NCBI GenBank assembly: GCA_024138025.1
Contig: JAMXBD010000389.1
Span: forward strand, 496,001-560,000
Source of the DNA: Combretum micranthum
Lineage: Eukaryota; Streptophyta; Magnoliopsida; Myrtales; Combretaceae
Direction of reading: 5' to 3'
DNA: 64,000 nt
Shown: in pieces, positions 23,885 to 34,935 of the stretch
Position numbering within the stretch: the stretch's first letter is position 1
Layout of the letters: each line of letters begins with the position of its first letter
The notes under the pieces: model-generated
Databases searched by the model: none
What the model was told of the DNA's origin: nothing
The model's input: only the letters and a program-made list of their open reading frames with translations
Made by a program: the position numbers and the translations under genes

Positions 23885-26800
23885 TCACTTTGTCTAAATG
23901 AAGCTCATGAGATAATTTAGCTTTTATCTAGTTGATTCTTGTTTCTCAATTTAACACAAGTGTTTCTACATCAGTATGCCCTTTAGACATTTAACACCCA
24001 TGATACTAGAAATAGGTTGTTGGAATAGGCATCTGCTATACGATGATCAAATGTACATCCCACCACTATTCCTCCGCACTCGAGCTCAGTAACCTGTTCA
24101 TAGTGATTGAGCAGAAAAAATTATTTTTATCATTAATGTATATATATATTATATATATATGCGTATATGCATATTAATAACAATTTTTAACAAATGGCTT
24201 AAATAGTGTGCTATCCATTTACTAATAATTTTTAGCATCGTCGATCTACGAAATAAACATAAACCATGAATAAATAAAATAAAACAAGATATCAGCTCCA
24301 AGTCATATATAGTGCAATAACGACTTGCATCTCGACTTGTGTTTTAATATTCATCAATTTTATCGTAATTTATATTGCTACTACCATATATATGGGGAGG
24401 TAAAGACCATAATTTATAAGTAATTCTTGTAATTGTCAATTCATACTAGTAACACCATTTCAGTAAATATCTACCATGATAATTTTTTTCTTATTATACT
24501 TACAACCTGTGTATCATAAGAATATTTTAAAATTTGCAATTTAATCGACCATCGTAAATTATGTATTTGTTACTTTAATTAGTACCACTAGCACTTTTAA
24601 ACCACTTACAAGTAAGGGTAATTGAAAAATACTAAGTATTAAACTGTAGCAAAATACAATCTACGTTTTTTTTTTTTTTTTTTACATCTTTGCAAATTTT
24701 ACAAAGCATAGAAAGATTCATAATGCATAGGTTCTATATGTCATATCATATTTGTTTATTTTGGCATCATATTTTGTCATTTTCAAATAAATATTTATTA
24801 AGAAACATACATCAGTGAAAAACTAACAGTTTTATTTATAAACTTATCAAATACATATAATATAGATATGATACAGATAAGTCATGTGTATATCAGAAAT
24901 ATACACGATTCAGATGAAAATCCAACAATTCAAATAGATCCTAAACTATAACTACAGTTGAAAAAAAAAAAAAAAAACTCTTGTAATGGAAAGCTGCGAA
25001 AAAAGAAAAAAAAGAATTGACGCTAATGCATTGCCAGTGCAATTATTGGCTATAGAAGATGCGTAATTTAAAACTGAATTTTTTTTTTTTTTGTAATAAT
25101 GTATCATGTTCGTGGTGTACATTTAATACTCTACACGTATAGATACTAATATAACAATATGTTTCCATGACTGGTTATAGAACATATAGCATACATGCCC
25201 TTTCATCCTTTTTCACTTTTCATACTTGTATTTTGGTTTTCTACCCTTTATATGCCCGCCATTTATACTTCAAAAACATATTACTTACGTGTTAAAAGCA
25301 ATAGACACATGGTGAAACGTGTGGTGGATATAAAGTGACCCAAAAACTATTCTCTCTTTTACTTCTCTCTAATCCAAATGTTCTCAAATGAAAATTTTTC
25401 TCTTACGTTTAAATAATTTCGATACTCACATAAAATATACAAGTGTACGTTTAGAATATGGAAAAAAAAAATATTAAGCATTACACGCTCTGTATCATGA
25501 AATAACATATAAAACAATCATTTTACCTTATTATTTACCAACTTCCAAACCGTTCTACGTCATATATTCTTTAAAAATTTATCATATCTAGTGTCAATTT
25601 CAATCTGTGCAGTGGCATCTTAATACCTACCTGTACATCATAGGCCTAACTCGACCATAATGTAGAACTACCGCTAACAAGCAAAACCGGGCAACATCTA
25701 TTTGGATTTAAATAACATAAGGTTAATATCAAATTTGAAATCTCAATTCTATATGAAAATTTAATTACTACCTATATTTTGAGTAGTCAAATTATATTCA
25801 ATCAAACTTTTAAGGTTATTTCTACTATTTTCTTACCACCATTTGCTCTATTTGTAGAAGTAGAAGAGGTAGAATATTATTGAATTTTCAAATATCCTAA
25901 ACACCATCCAACACAGATAAACTACTTCTTTCAGGCCATAAACCAGGCAAAGGGTATTAGAACATCTTTATCTTTAGGAACTTAATGGAAATTTCAAGAG
26001 ATATAAGTAATGCCATAATTACTTATACAATAAAGTGGATTACTTAACAACCAAAGTTGCTTGGGTTAGCAATATTCTCACTTCTCCTCTCATCAATCCT
26101 TTTACGCTTATTTAATTTTACAAAAGACAATCATCCTACTCCTCTTCTCATTGGTCATTTCACACTTATTTAATTTTTATAAAAAATATATATATATATT
26201 ATTTTAAGGTAATAAAATAAAATGAAACCTACAAAAGTTAAAAAAAAAAAAAAAAAGATAAGTAACTCTCTTAAAATCACTAGAAATAAAGTTGAGAGTT
26301 GCTTAATAGGAAAAGTTACTTCAAAACTGTTGAATCAATCATCTAACAATATAAAATATATATATATATATATATAATACTTAATATATTAGGTAATTTA
26401 ATAGCGCATGACCTAACCAGAATTTTTTTATATTTGTATAAATATATGTACAACACCTCTTTAGTGCACCTTAGCCATTAAGAGGTGGTTCTGAAGCCGC
26501 CTCTCCTCTACTTCTTCTTTCTTTTTTACACCACTACCATATATCCTCCACTATTAATTTTAATATTATAGTTCTCCATCTTCTCATTCAATAGAAATTT
26601 CCAAATCTGCCTTCTATCATTTCCATAACCACCAATCTACTGCAATCTACCACCATAAGTTAAATTCTATAAATTTGGCTAATATAAAGAGATCTTGGCA
26701 ATCAATATTAATTTGTCAATAGATTTTTAATAAGTGGTTTGTTTAATGTATTTTTTAGTTTTTTATGAAAAATTTATTATCCCTTATCAGGGATAGTTTG

Positions 26801-27180
26801 ATTTTTGAAGGGATGAGTCAGTATATCTAATTGGTTTTCAAATGTCCCAACCTTTTGCTTATGATATTTTTTTTTATCAAGTGATTTGATCAATTTATTA
26901 TTTTCTTATTATATGAACTCCACTATTACTATAAAAAGAAAAAAATCTCTCTCCCTCGTAATTTCTTTTTTAAATTTGCAAATTAATAATTAAGATTGCT
27001 TATAATTTATGTTGTAATTTTATTATGTTATCCTTTTTTTTTATAATATTAAACCATTGATTTCACGTAAAAAATAAATGACGGATTAAATTAATAAAAA
27101 AAAAAGATAGATGAAGATATGCATTTCCTATTATATATAAAAGACAAAATTAAATATGGGAGATAAATACACCCACACCC
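23885..27180. other. AT-rich intergenic DNA
   Basis: It contains A/T homopolymers (24667, 24960, 25080, 26240) and (TA)n tracts (24130-24160, 26195, 26355-26378). A MITE-like relative of the 57 kb element lies near 24850-24946. No coding region could be supported. Confidence 0.5.
24850..24946. repeat. MITE-like relative
   Basis: On the reverse strand this reads TTAGGATCTATTTGAATTG followed by TTTTCATCTGAATC. It follows the same plan as the ends at 13183 and 57207 (GGGTTTGTTTGGATAG, then TTTTTCATCTATATC). Confidence 0.3.
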
Positions 27181-27275
27181 AATTGTCTAAACTATCGGGA
27201 AATTAATGTATGAAATGACTTCACATTAATCTACCGTCAGCTGCTCGACACATAATGTTCACAAGTCATGTCCAT

Positions 27276-27602
27276 CCCTGGAGCTTTTAATATCGCGTAA
27301 AATTAGTAGAGTACTTGACCGCTGGAATATTTTTCTTTTTTTTCCCCTTCCTTCCTTTAAAAATTCATTATTTTTTGTATTAACACCTCCTTTCTTTTTG
27401 GGCACCAATTTGCCTTTAATAGTTTGATCAGGATTATCCCTGGAGCTTTTAATATCGAGTAAAATTAGTAGAGTACTTGACCGCTGGAATCTTTTTCTTT
27501 TTTTTTTTTTCCCCTTTTTCTTTTAAAAATTCATTAGTTTTTGTATTAACACCTCCTTTCCTTTTGGGCACCAATTTGCCTTTAATAGTTTGATCAGGAT
27601 TA
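27276..27602. repeat. 162 bp tandem duplication over a BAHD exon 3' end
   Basis: CCCTGGAGCTTTTAATATCG begins at 27276 and, with one base changed near its end, again at 27438. Both copies run through TAGAGTACTTGACCGCTGG and CACCAATTTGCCTTT to TTTGATCAGGATTAT. The two copies differ mostly in T-run length. Confidence 0.88.
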
Positions 27603-27909
27603 TATACTTCGACTTGCCCCATTTCAATATCAGCAAAGGCTTCTGTAAACTCCACTCCACGGTTGTTGCATAGAAGCTCAGGTTCACCGACAGAGTTTTG
27701 CACCACCTCCCCAGCATAAGCATGGTAAGGCGCAAGAGCTTTTGCTCGGGAAGCTTTTAGTACACTTACCATAGAACCAAATGTTGTATTATTATCTCCA
27801 TTGCTTTTGTAGAAAAAGAACACCACAACATCTACTTGAGGCAATAGTAAGTCTAGATTAGAAAATGGTAACCAATGCTCTTGAATTGGCAAAGCAGTTG
27901 GCACTACGT
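27449..27909 (-). pseudogene. BAHD acyltransferase exon fragment
   Basis: The minus-strand frame gives a piece typical of the N-terminal domain of BAHD acyl-CoA-dependent acyltransferases, most like the HCT / hydroxycinnamoyl or coniferyl-alcohol acyltransferase branch. It reads HWLPFSNLDLLLPQVDVVVFFFYK, given here as HWLPFSNLDLLL then PQVDVVVFFFYK, followed by VGEPELLCNNRGVEF, MGQVEVYNPD and KGKLVPKRKGGV. A splice acceptor (TTTACGTTGCAG) precedes it at about 27910, so this is probably a non-first exon. After KGGV it runs into a Lys-rich low-complexity tail. The HxxxD catalytic motif and the whole C-terminal half (DFGWG) are absent. It is a fragment of about 150 residues against about 430 in the family. 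Confidence 0.8.
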
Positions 27910-28234
27910 CTGCAACGTAAAGATAAATATTTTATAATGAAAGGTAAAAATATCATTTGATTAAAAATAAGAGAGTTCTGTGATCAATACTAATACATAA
28001 TCATATGTTTTATTAAATGATAGACACGTGATACAAGACGAATGGATGCAGCTGTAAGTCGGCACTTAGGCTGCCTGCCTTAAACCTATGCACCAACATC
28101 ATAAAGCAAGCCTCCATGGCTCCAGAATCGTCCCTTGATGTTTAGGCCTCCAGCTTTTTTCCTAGGCTGCCAACTTTTTCTATTTGGAAAATTAAGAGTT
28201 TTTCCTTGTCTTCCATATAACATAGACTTCCTCC

Positions 28235-29224
28235 TAGACATCGGCACGGTTCGGGTCGATTCCTGACCTGAATCGGAACCGCCGGTTCACGGTGAATCGC
28301 CCTGGCTCTGGCGGTTCCGATTCTGGTTTCACGTGAACCGTTTTTTTTTTTTTTTAAATGAAGAAAACAAAAACCCTAAAATCAATATTGAATTTCAACC
28401 AGATTATCATGAAATGCAGCAAGTTGATCCTACATTAAGATATTCATTTACCTCATATCCTGAATGGTTGGTTACCAGAGCTTGCCCTTTCCAACTTAGT
28501 CTTCTTCAATTTAAATTTCTCTTATGCAACCTGTTGAAAATAATTGGGGCCACCAAATTCCTGCCTTGAGCGCTTAACTTTCTTTCTCTTACCACGGTCA
28601 TATTCCTCATCCCTAACAGAGAATAGAATAAGCAAGGCTTAATTTTTCCAGCAGAAGCATGCAATGAAGATTTGAGCATGTATTATAGATGTTTTTTACA
28701 AATTCATATATGGGTTACCAGCTGATAACACAAATTTGCGAATTAATACTTACCATTCATCCAGAACATAACCAATGCTTGTATTCTCAACACCGTTCGA
28801 TTCAGGAGGTGGAGATGGAGATAATCTATTCCATCCCAATGTGCAACTGTAACAAAAGAAGATGGATTATGCATAGCCGTTTTGGGTAATATTCTAGCTA
28901 AATGATCTGAGACTTGTTTTAGCAAAATATAAATGAAAGCACACAGAAAGTTTTAGTTAATTAACATTCTAGCCGTTTTGTTCTTTTCTTTTTTTTTTTT
29001 AATTCAAATATTTAGCGGTTGGAACCGCCGGTTCCAGGTCCGGAATAGCGGTTCCGGACCCGGTTGAACCGTCGGTTCCGTCATGCCTAACCGTTTGGAC
29101 CCGTCGTTCCAGCAGGTCCTTGAACTGTTCGAAACAGTCACCGACAGGGCGGTTCCCGGGTAAGGAACCGCCGGTGACGGTTCGGGGCGGTTCGCGGTTC
29201 AGAACCACCCCGTGGTGATGTCTA
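28235..29224. mobile_element. hAT-like element carrying a host gene fragment
   Basis: The left end is TAGACATCGGCACGG and the right end, reverse complemented, TAGACATCACCACGG, a 13/15 terminal inverted repeat. The 8 bp flanks are CTTCCTCC (28227-28234) and CTTCCTCA (29225-29232), a 7/8 target duplication of hAT length. Both termini are packed with GGTTCGG / GGAACCGCCGG words (28244-28340, 29015-29210). The centre holds a captured, intron-containing piece of a cellular gene on the minus strand. No transposase is encoded, so movement would need an autonomous relative. Confidence 0.75.
28453..28925 (-). pseudogene. captured 3' end of a USP36/UBP23-like deubiquitinase gene
   Basis: On the minus strand an exon (about 28912 to 28754) encodes HLARILPKTAMHNPSS, SFVTVAHWDGID and, after a frame shift, PPPESNGVENTSIGYVLDEW. 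It ends at a consensus donor (GAATG|GTAAGTATT). A 141 bp intron (28613-28753) ends CTCTGTTAG, and splicing joins the frames to read VLDEWDEEYDRGKRKKVK. Exon 2 continues EFGGPNYFQQVA, an in-frame TAA, then KFKLKKTKLER and GNQPFRI with a stop at 28453. The WDEEYDRGK-type tail is, from memory, the C-terminal signature of USP36 and plant UBP23 ubiquitin proteases. The catalytic domain is absent. Confidence 0.6.
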
Positions 29225-31671
29225 CTTCCTCATACTCTAAAATCATTCCTAAACCCTAGATTTCTTTCAAAACCTCTCTATTGATGATCTTAACATCAAG
29301 GGAGATCAAGATCAATATTTAGGTAAAAGTAATCCTTTTTAACTCTTTAATGATCTAAAGGAATTATCTATTCCTAAAGTTCTTTTTTGGTTTTAAAGGA
29401 AGTTTTGGGAAAAAACCTTGAATTCTTATTAGAGTTTCGTGTTCTGCAATCAAAAAGGAAAAAGAATCAAGAAATAGGTAAATTGAATACTTTCTTTTCT
29501 TTTGGTGATTTTAAAGTGCAATCTTTTCCTAAATCTCTGAGTGGATTTTAAAAAGGAACCCAATTCTTGGAGAAATTTGGAGGAAACCCAAAGTTCTTGT
29601 TAGAGAATTGTATTCTACAATCAAGGAGGAATAAGAATCAAAGAATAGGTAAGAATTATCCTTTTCTATTCCTTTGGTGATTTAAAAAGCGAAAGGGAAG
29701 GTGTGTATAAATCTAGAATTTGATATTCTTTTTAGGGTTTTAGATGATGATGATGAGATTAAGGTTAACTTATGTTTTGATATTAGTTTTGTTTATATGA
29801 TCAGGTGTTTTTGGTGAAATTAGGATTTTTGTTCCTGAAGTAATTTTAGGTACGACCTTATTTTGTTTGCTACTTGTGATTGTAGAATTAGAATCTACAA
29901 ATGAATCTAATGTTATATGGTTTTAAAATTTTGTTTGTTGCATGTCTATGGCTAGATCTAGTAGATTGGGAGGACCATTGCTATTAGGATAGGGCCCTGA
30001 TGATCTATGTGTAAGGTTGTCTCGAGTGGACTCATGCATAAAGATGACTCTGGTAATCTAGGAGTGGTGCGAAATCAGTACCCAGTGTATGGGAGTTCCC
30101 AACACCAATATATGTATATATTACTATTTTTCCATACCGGTTGTTTTTACGTAGTCATAAGCTACTTCGAGTTTAAGGCTAATGGCTAATAATTCTAAAC
30201 TATGTTGTTTGCCTGATTAATAACCTGTTGATTGTTGCATATATTATTAGATTGTATGTAAAATCTATATTCTGTCTGTTCATACACATATGTTTGTGGT
30301 ATGGCGTACTAAGCCTTTATGCTCGTTCCTTTCTATTTTTCAAGAACAAGTGATGATCCATTAGTTTTTGATCTATTGGACTATGATGTCAATGTGGACC
30401 ATAGTAGAGCTGACCTTCTTACTGATGTTTAGATATTCTGGTTTAGAGATAGACAAAGTTAAAGATCTTATAAAGTTTTATAATGTTTTTCTAAATCTAA
30501 AGTTTTTATGAGATTTTTCTTAAGATGTTATAGTTTGATTTGAGTTGACTTTGGTTTATGCCAACGAAGTTATCTAGAAGTTTTGTTATATGAAATATTT
30601 TAAACAAGAAAGCTTTATGTGAGTAATTGTTGATTACATCTCAAATTTGTGTAGAAGTGGAATAATAGTCTTAGCATGTCCTTATCTAGTAAAGATATGT
30701 AGCAGGTTATAACGCCTTTAGATTAGGGCATTATAACGTCTTTCTTCCTAATTTCGATGTTGACCTCTCCATCACCTCCCATTGTTGGTCTTTGTGTGCT
30801 CTCTCTCTCCCTATAAGTATTGTGATGAGAAAAAATTTGGGAAGATAATGGAAGGAGTTGTTGGCCAGCTCTTGGGTGAAAAGTGATTGAGTGTATCCAT
30901 GTATTTATAGGTCAATCATATATGAAGAATAGAGGTAGATAGTAAGAGACCATCATTGTTGTACTGTTACAAGGGTATTTGGTTTGTATAAACTTATCAA
31001 GTTGGAATGAAAAAATCTCTAATCTCTTGTTTGGTATTTATTATGGGCTTTGGTATTGAACAATAGACCTTAAGAGTATTAAATAAATTTGAAGAAAACC
31101 AATTTCATGTGGAGAATTGGGACAAATAATTTTTTTACCAAACAACCCAAATTAGCACAAAAATTTGTTGTACCTGGCAATGTTGTCTCATTTGTGTACC
31201 CTCTAATAAATACTTAGCACATGTGTATAATAATAATTTTTGCTTGCTTTATTTTAGTGATATTTCTTATTTTTTATATTTATTTTACACGTAGTAAATA
31301 CTTTTTAGAGGGAACATAGATGGTATAGCATTTCTGATACAACAAAGTTGCATCTGCTCAAATTTATTAAACAACATAAACCTTTTATAATATTTTTATA
31401 TTATACTTATATATTCTAAATAATGTATATTATGAAAATGTTTATTTAATATCATCCAGGTTGAAAGGGGTATAAGTGAATTTGCTTTCTAATATTACTT
31501 ATATTATATTTCCTAGAGATTCTCTTGCCTATCCAGTTCTTTTTGGACTTAGCCCTCTCCAATTTATGAAACCAAATATTATCGAACATTTGGAGACAAG
31601 ACCCGCTCATATTTTTCACTACATTTTCGTATGGACGAAAAAGAATTACCTTGAGTTTTCACTCACCTACC
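29225..31671. other. non-coding stretch, partly LTR-like
   Basis: Between about 29345 and 29695 there is an imperfect direct repeat of roughly 170 bp (each copy with TTCT-TTAGAG, CAATCAA-GAGGA, AAGAATCAA, CTTTTGGTGATTT). The style, with AGGTAAAAGTAATCC after an AAACCCTAGATTTC leader, resembles the transcribed part of the LTR at 62380, but no LTR ends were identified. No gene is supportable. Confidence 0.35.
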
Positions 31672-31676
31672 CATTT
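31672..31676. other. target site duplication, left (CATTT)
   Basis: CATTT directly precedes the first LTR and is identical to 40607-40611 directly after the fourth LTR. Confidence 0.88.
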
Positions 31677-32097
31677 TGTTAGACCCCACACGGGTACTTA
31701 ATACTCTCACGTGTGAAGGTAAAAACAAAACCCTAAGTTCCCTCACACTCTATCTCCCGACACACTCGAGGTATGTTCTTCTTATCTTCTTCTCTGTATT
31801 TTCTTCTTTTCTCTCGAACTCTCTCTCGTTCTGTTCTTGTTTACAATATGCAGGTGATATGATGTCATCTAAAATGGTGGTAGATGGCCTGTTCGAGAAG
31901 GCAACTCTCCTTGAAATCTCTTTCGAGAATTCTGTTTTTCACATTAAGGGTTTGATGCCCTTTCTGATCTATTATCTTTCTATTTATATTGTTTGTTACA
32001 ACTTGAATGATATGTAAATCTGTTACACTTGGCTTTGTTCCTGTACATGCAATTTCAACTACGTATTATAGTCCTCTATTCTGATTGGGTTGTAACA
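31677..32097 (-). repeat. array LTR 1 (terminal 3' LTR)
   Basis: It is 421 bp, TGTTAGACCCC to GGTTGTAACA on the plus strand, so TGTTAC...CTAACA on the coding (minus) strand. It matches the other three LTRs with few differences. Private variants are CGGGTACTT for CGGGCACTT and GTGAAGG for GTGCAGG, plus one lost base at CTCCCGACA. It contains the minus-strand TATAAATAG box and an AAACCCTAA motif. Confidence 0.95.
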
Positions 32098-32111
32098 TTT
32101 CTCCGCTCCTT
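32098..32111 (-). other. polypurine tract of the array element
   Basis: The minus strand reads AAGGAGCGGAGAAA right before the LTR start TGTTACAACCC. The same tract is at 34936-34949 and 37762-37775. Confidence 0.7.
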
Positions 32112-33710
32112 GAAAACAACCTTGTCCTCAAGGTTGAAACAGTGATTTTGAAGTCCATAGTTGACTGTAGTGTATGTCCCTTTGAGAAAATCGAATGACC
32201 CAGAATTTGTTATAATGGGTTTGTAAAAATAGGTCCATGCCGTGGCTATGATGATGAGGGATCTGTTTATTTTGAAAGAAAACCTAGCTACCCATAGCAT
32301 ATATGAAGGCAGTAGGTTTGTTGAACTAGAATTAGACCCCTAGCCACATGTGCTGAATTCCCAAAACTCAATGCAATGTCTGGTGGTCTGATTTTCCAAA
32401 TTTTGCCCCAATTCTGTCCATGCTTGAATGAACCACTGATGAAAAAGTGCCTTTCTGATGAATCTGGTGGTCGTATACACCATGTCTTGTCCTTAATTTG
32501 TTGGATGCTTACATGTTAAATGAATAGTTGCATGATTGCATCTGTCCATATGATACATATGCTGATAGTAGCATGTAGAATATCCAATAGATGATGAATC
32601 TGAGCGCTGAAATCAGTAATAGTGAAAGAGTGTAAACTGAAATGTAGCAATGATGAGAGGATACCCAATGTGATATTAGGAAAGACAGCTTGAAAAACAT
32701 AATCCTCCTGAGCGAAAGCCCCATTATCAGAATGAAATATCTTAGTTTGATGGAAAAATGATTTTGATGAAAAGATGAGATATGTGAAATGTTTCTGTTC
32801 TGTCCATATATGATACTTAATGGCTGTACCCCAATGCTTCTGACCCCATGACCCAAGAAAAGTCTGCTTTTGATGGCATACAATTGTATAATCCCAACTG
32901 AGAGAATTGAAATCGAACCGATATGGCGATGATGAGAATGGGACAAGTGAAATCAGCCGGCTACTTATATCTAAGGATATGTAGGCAGTAGGCTTTGTTC
33001 TAAAACAGTGTCCCTGAGCCATCTGAATTGGTAGGATTGGAGGATTATAACTCCATGAACCATCCCATAGTTGAAGAAGTCGAAACCTTGGCCATGATGA
33101 GAGGAACAAATAGCATAACAGATGGCCACCCCTTTGTGGCTTAGAAGCACAAGTGCTGGTGGTAATCTGATGAAAAATTACCTCCTGAGCCACCCAATTA
33201 ACCATACACATACCCCTGAGTCCAATAGTTGTGATTCCTTTAGCTAAGAATGTCTCGTAATGAATGCTCTGAAATTTACCCTTAAAACAAAAGCATCCTC
33301 TGTCCTAACCAATGAAGGTGTTACCAGTATCTGCCACTATGTAATAATATCGTAATTGTGCGGAATGAACACCTCATATGACAGTGTATTGAAGTGCTGC
33401 CACTGAAAAAATTCTTTGTCCACAACAATGGTTTGCTGAAAATTCCCATCGGTAAATTTTGTTTTCTCATGCTTGCCATCCCTCCTATCCTTAGAATTAT
33501 TACTAGTGGTAATATAATTATGGACTATCATCTGATCATATAGACATTGAAGTGTAGGATGATGTGATTGAACTAGAGGCACAACATCATAACAAGTATC
33601 TGTATTGTCCACTACATTATGAACCCTCGAAATTTTTGATACATCTAACATATCCTCTTGCATGTCAAAGTGCATGTCAATTATAGTGTGTGCATGATCA
33701 ATCCCTGTTT

Positions 33711-34490
33711 CTACTGCAATTGCATAATCATCTTGCTGGGAAGTAACTTCAACAGTCTTGGCAACAAGTGCAACCTCATAGTGACCATCTTAAGCATATA
33801 AAATCTGTCGTCTCCCCAATCATAGTCAAAAGGACCAAATTTGATGAGTAAATGTTTAACCAAATGATCCCATGAATTAAAATTAATGCATTGACTCATG
33901 TATTCAATCCATGTCATAGCATGTTCTCTCATAGCAAAAATTGCTAGTTTAGGAAAGAACTCCTCATTTATGTGATAAAAATCCAAGAAACACTCTACTT
34001 TGAGTATCCAAGAAATAGGATTTTCACCATAGAATGTAGGTATATCCTCCTTTATGACTTCAAGGAGTGGAGGATCAAAGTCAGACAAAGAAACAGCTTG
34101 CAATTTCAAGTAAAATGGTAAATTCACTCTCAATCGATTACTCTTGAGTTTGCAAACTGTAATGCGAGATCTGAGTCACTAACCATTGTATTGATGTGTT
34201 TTTCATCAGAAAGTGGAAGAGAAAAACGCGGAATGGAAACCTTTGAAGATGATCCGAATGTTAGTGAAGAAGATTCTGAGGTAATAGGTTGAATTTTATA
34301 ATTTCGTACTTTGAATGTTGGTGATAATTGTTTTGTTTTGCTGATTTGGGACCGATTCACCAGGTGGTTGCAGCGTCGAGATCCAAGAATCCAAGATGGC
34401 ATGAAGTTTTGCAAAAGCTGTTGTCAAATCGTCATTGGCAGCCATTGGAAGATCAAGAAAAATCAAGAAGAAAACGTCAGACGATCGGAG
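33711..34490 (-). pseudogene. gag-like gene, array unit 1
   Basis: The minus strand encodes a plant retrotransposon gag-type domain: PTFYGENPISWILKVECFL, then INEEFFPKLAIFAMREHAM-W and a final LVKHLLIKFGPFDYDWGDD. This follows the family plan (G..P..W....E.FF, LA......A..W, F...L...FG). Frame breaks occur near 34130 (the N-terminal 94-residue frame and the 140-residue frame overlap) and at 33790. No CCHC knuckle was found. It would form particles for a non-autonomous element if intact. Confidence 0.75.
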
Positions 34491-34514
34491 GCTGATTCAG
34501 AACGAGAGCACCAA

Positions 34515-34935
34515 TGTTAGACCCCACACGGGCACTTAATACTCTCACGTGTGCAGGTAAAAACAAAACCCTAAGTTCCCTCACACTCTATCTCTCCGAC
34601 ACACTCGAGGTATGTTCTTCTTATCTTCTTCTCTGTATTTTCTTCTTTTCTCTCGAACTCTCTCTCGTTCTGTTCTTGTTTACAATATGCAGGTGATATG
34701 ATGTCATCTAAAATGGTGGTAGATGGCCTGTTCGAGAAGGCAACTCTCCTTGAAATCTCTTTCGAGAATTTGTTTTTCACATTAAGGGTTTGATGCCCTT
34801 TCTGATCTATTATCTTTCTATTTATATTGTTTGTTACAACTTGAATGATATGTAAATCTGTTACACTTGGCTTTGTTCCTGTACATGCAATTTTAGCTAC
34901 GTATTATAGTCCTCTATTCTGATTGGGTTGTAACA
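34515..34935 (-). repeat. array LTR 2
   Basis: A 421 bp copy of the array LTR, internal in the chain. It has the CACGTG (G-box) in CTCACGTGTGC, a lost base at GAGAATTTGTTT, and TTTTAGCTACG where LTR 1 has TTTCAACTACG. Confidence 0.95.

Larger units (their letters stand above)
32098..34514 (-). mobile_element. array internal region 1, pol-less Ty3/gypsy derivative
   Basis: It is a 2417 bp body on the minus strand, from primer site (34501-34514) to polypurine tract (32098-32111). It begins with a gag-like region (33711-34490) and ends with a short frame reading CFNLEDKVVFKERRN at 32098-32140. That C-terminal tail resembles the end of plant gypsy polyproteins. Between them the frames hold no recognisable protease, RT, RNase H or integrase. 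Confidence 0.85.
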
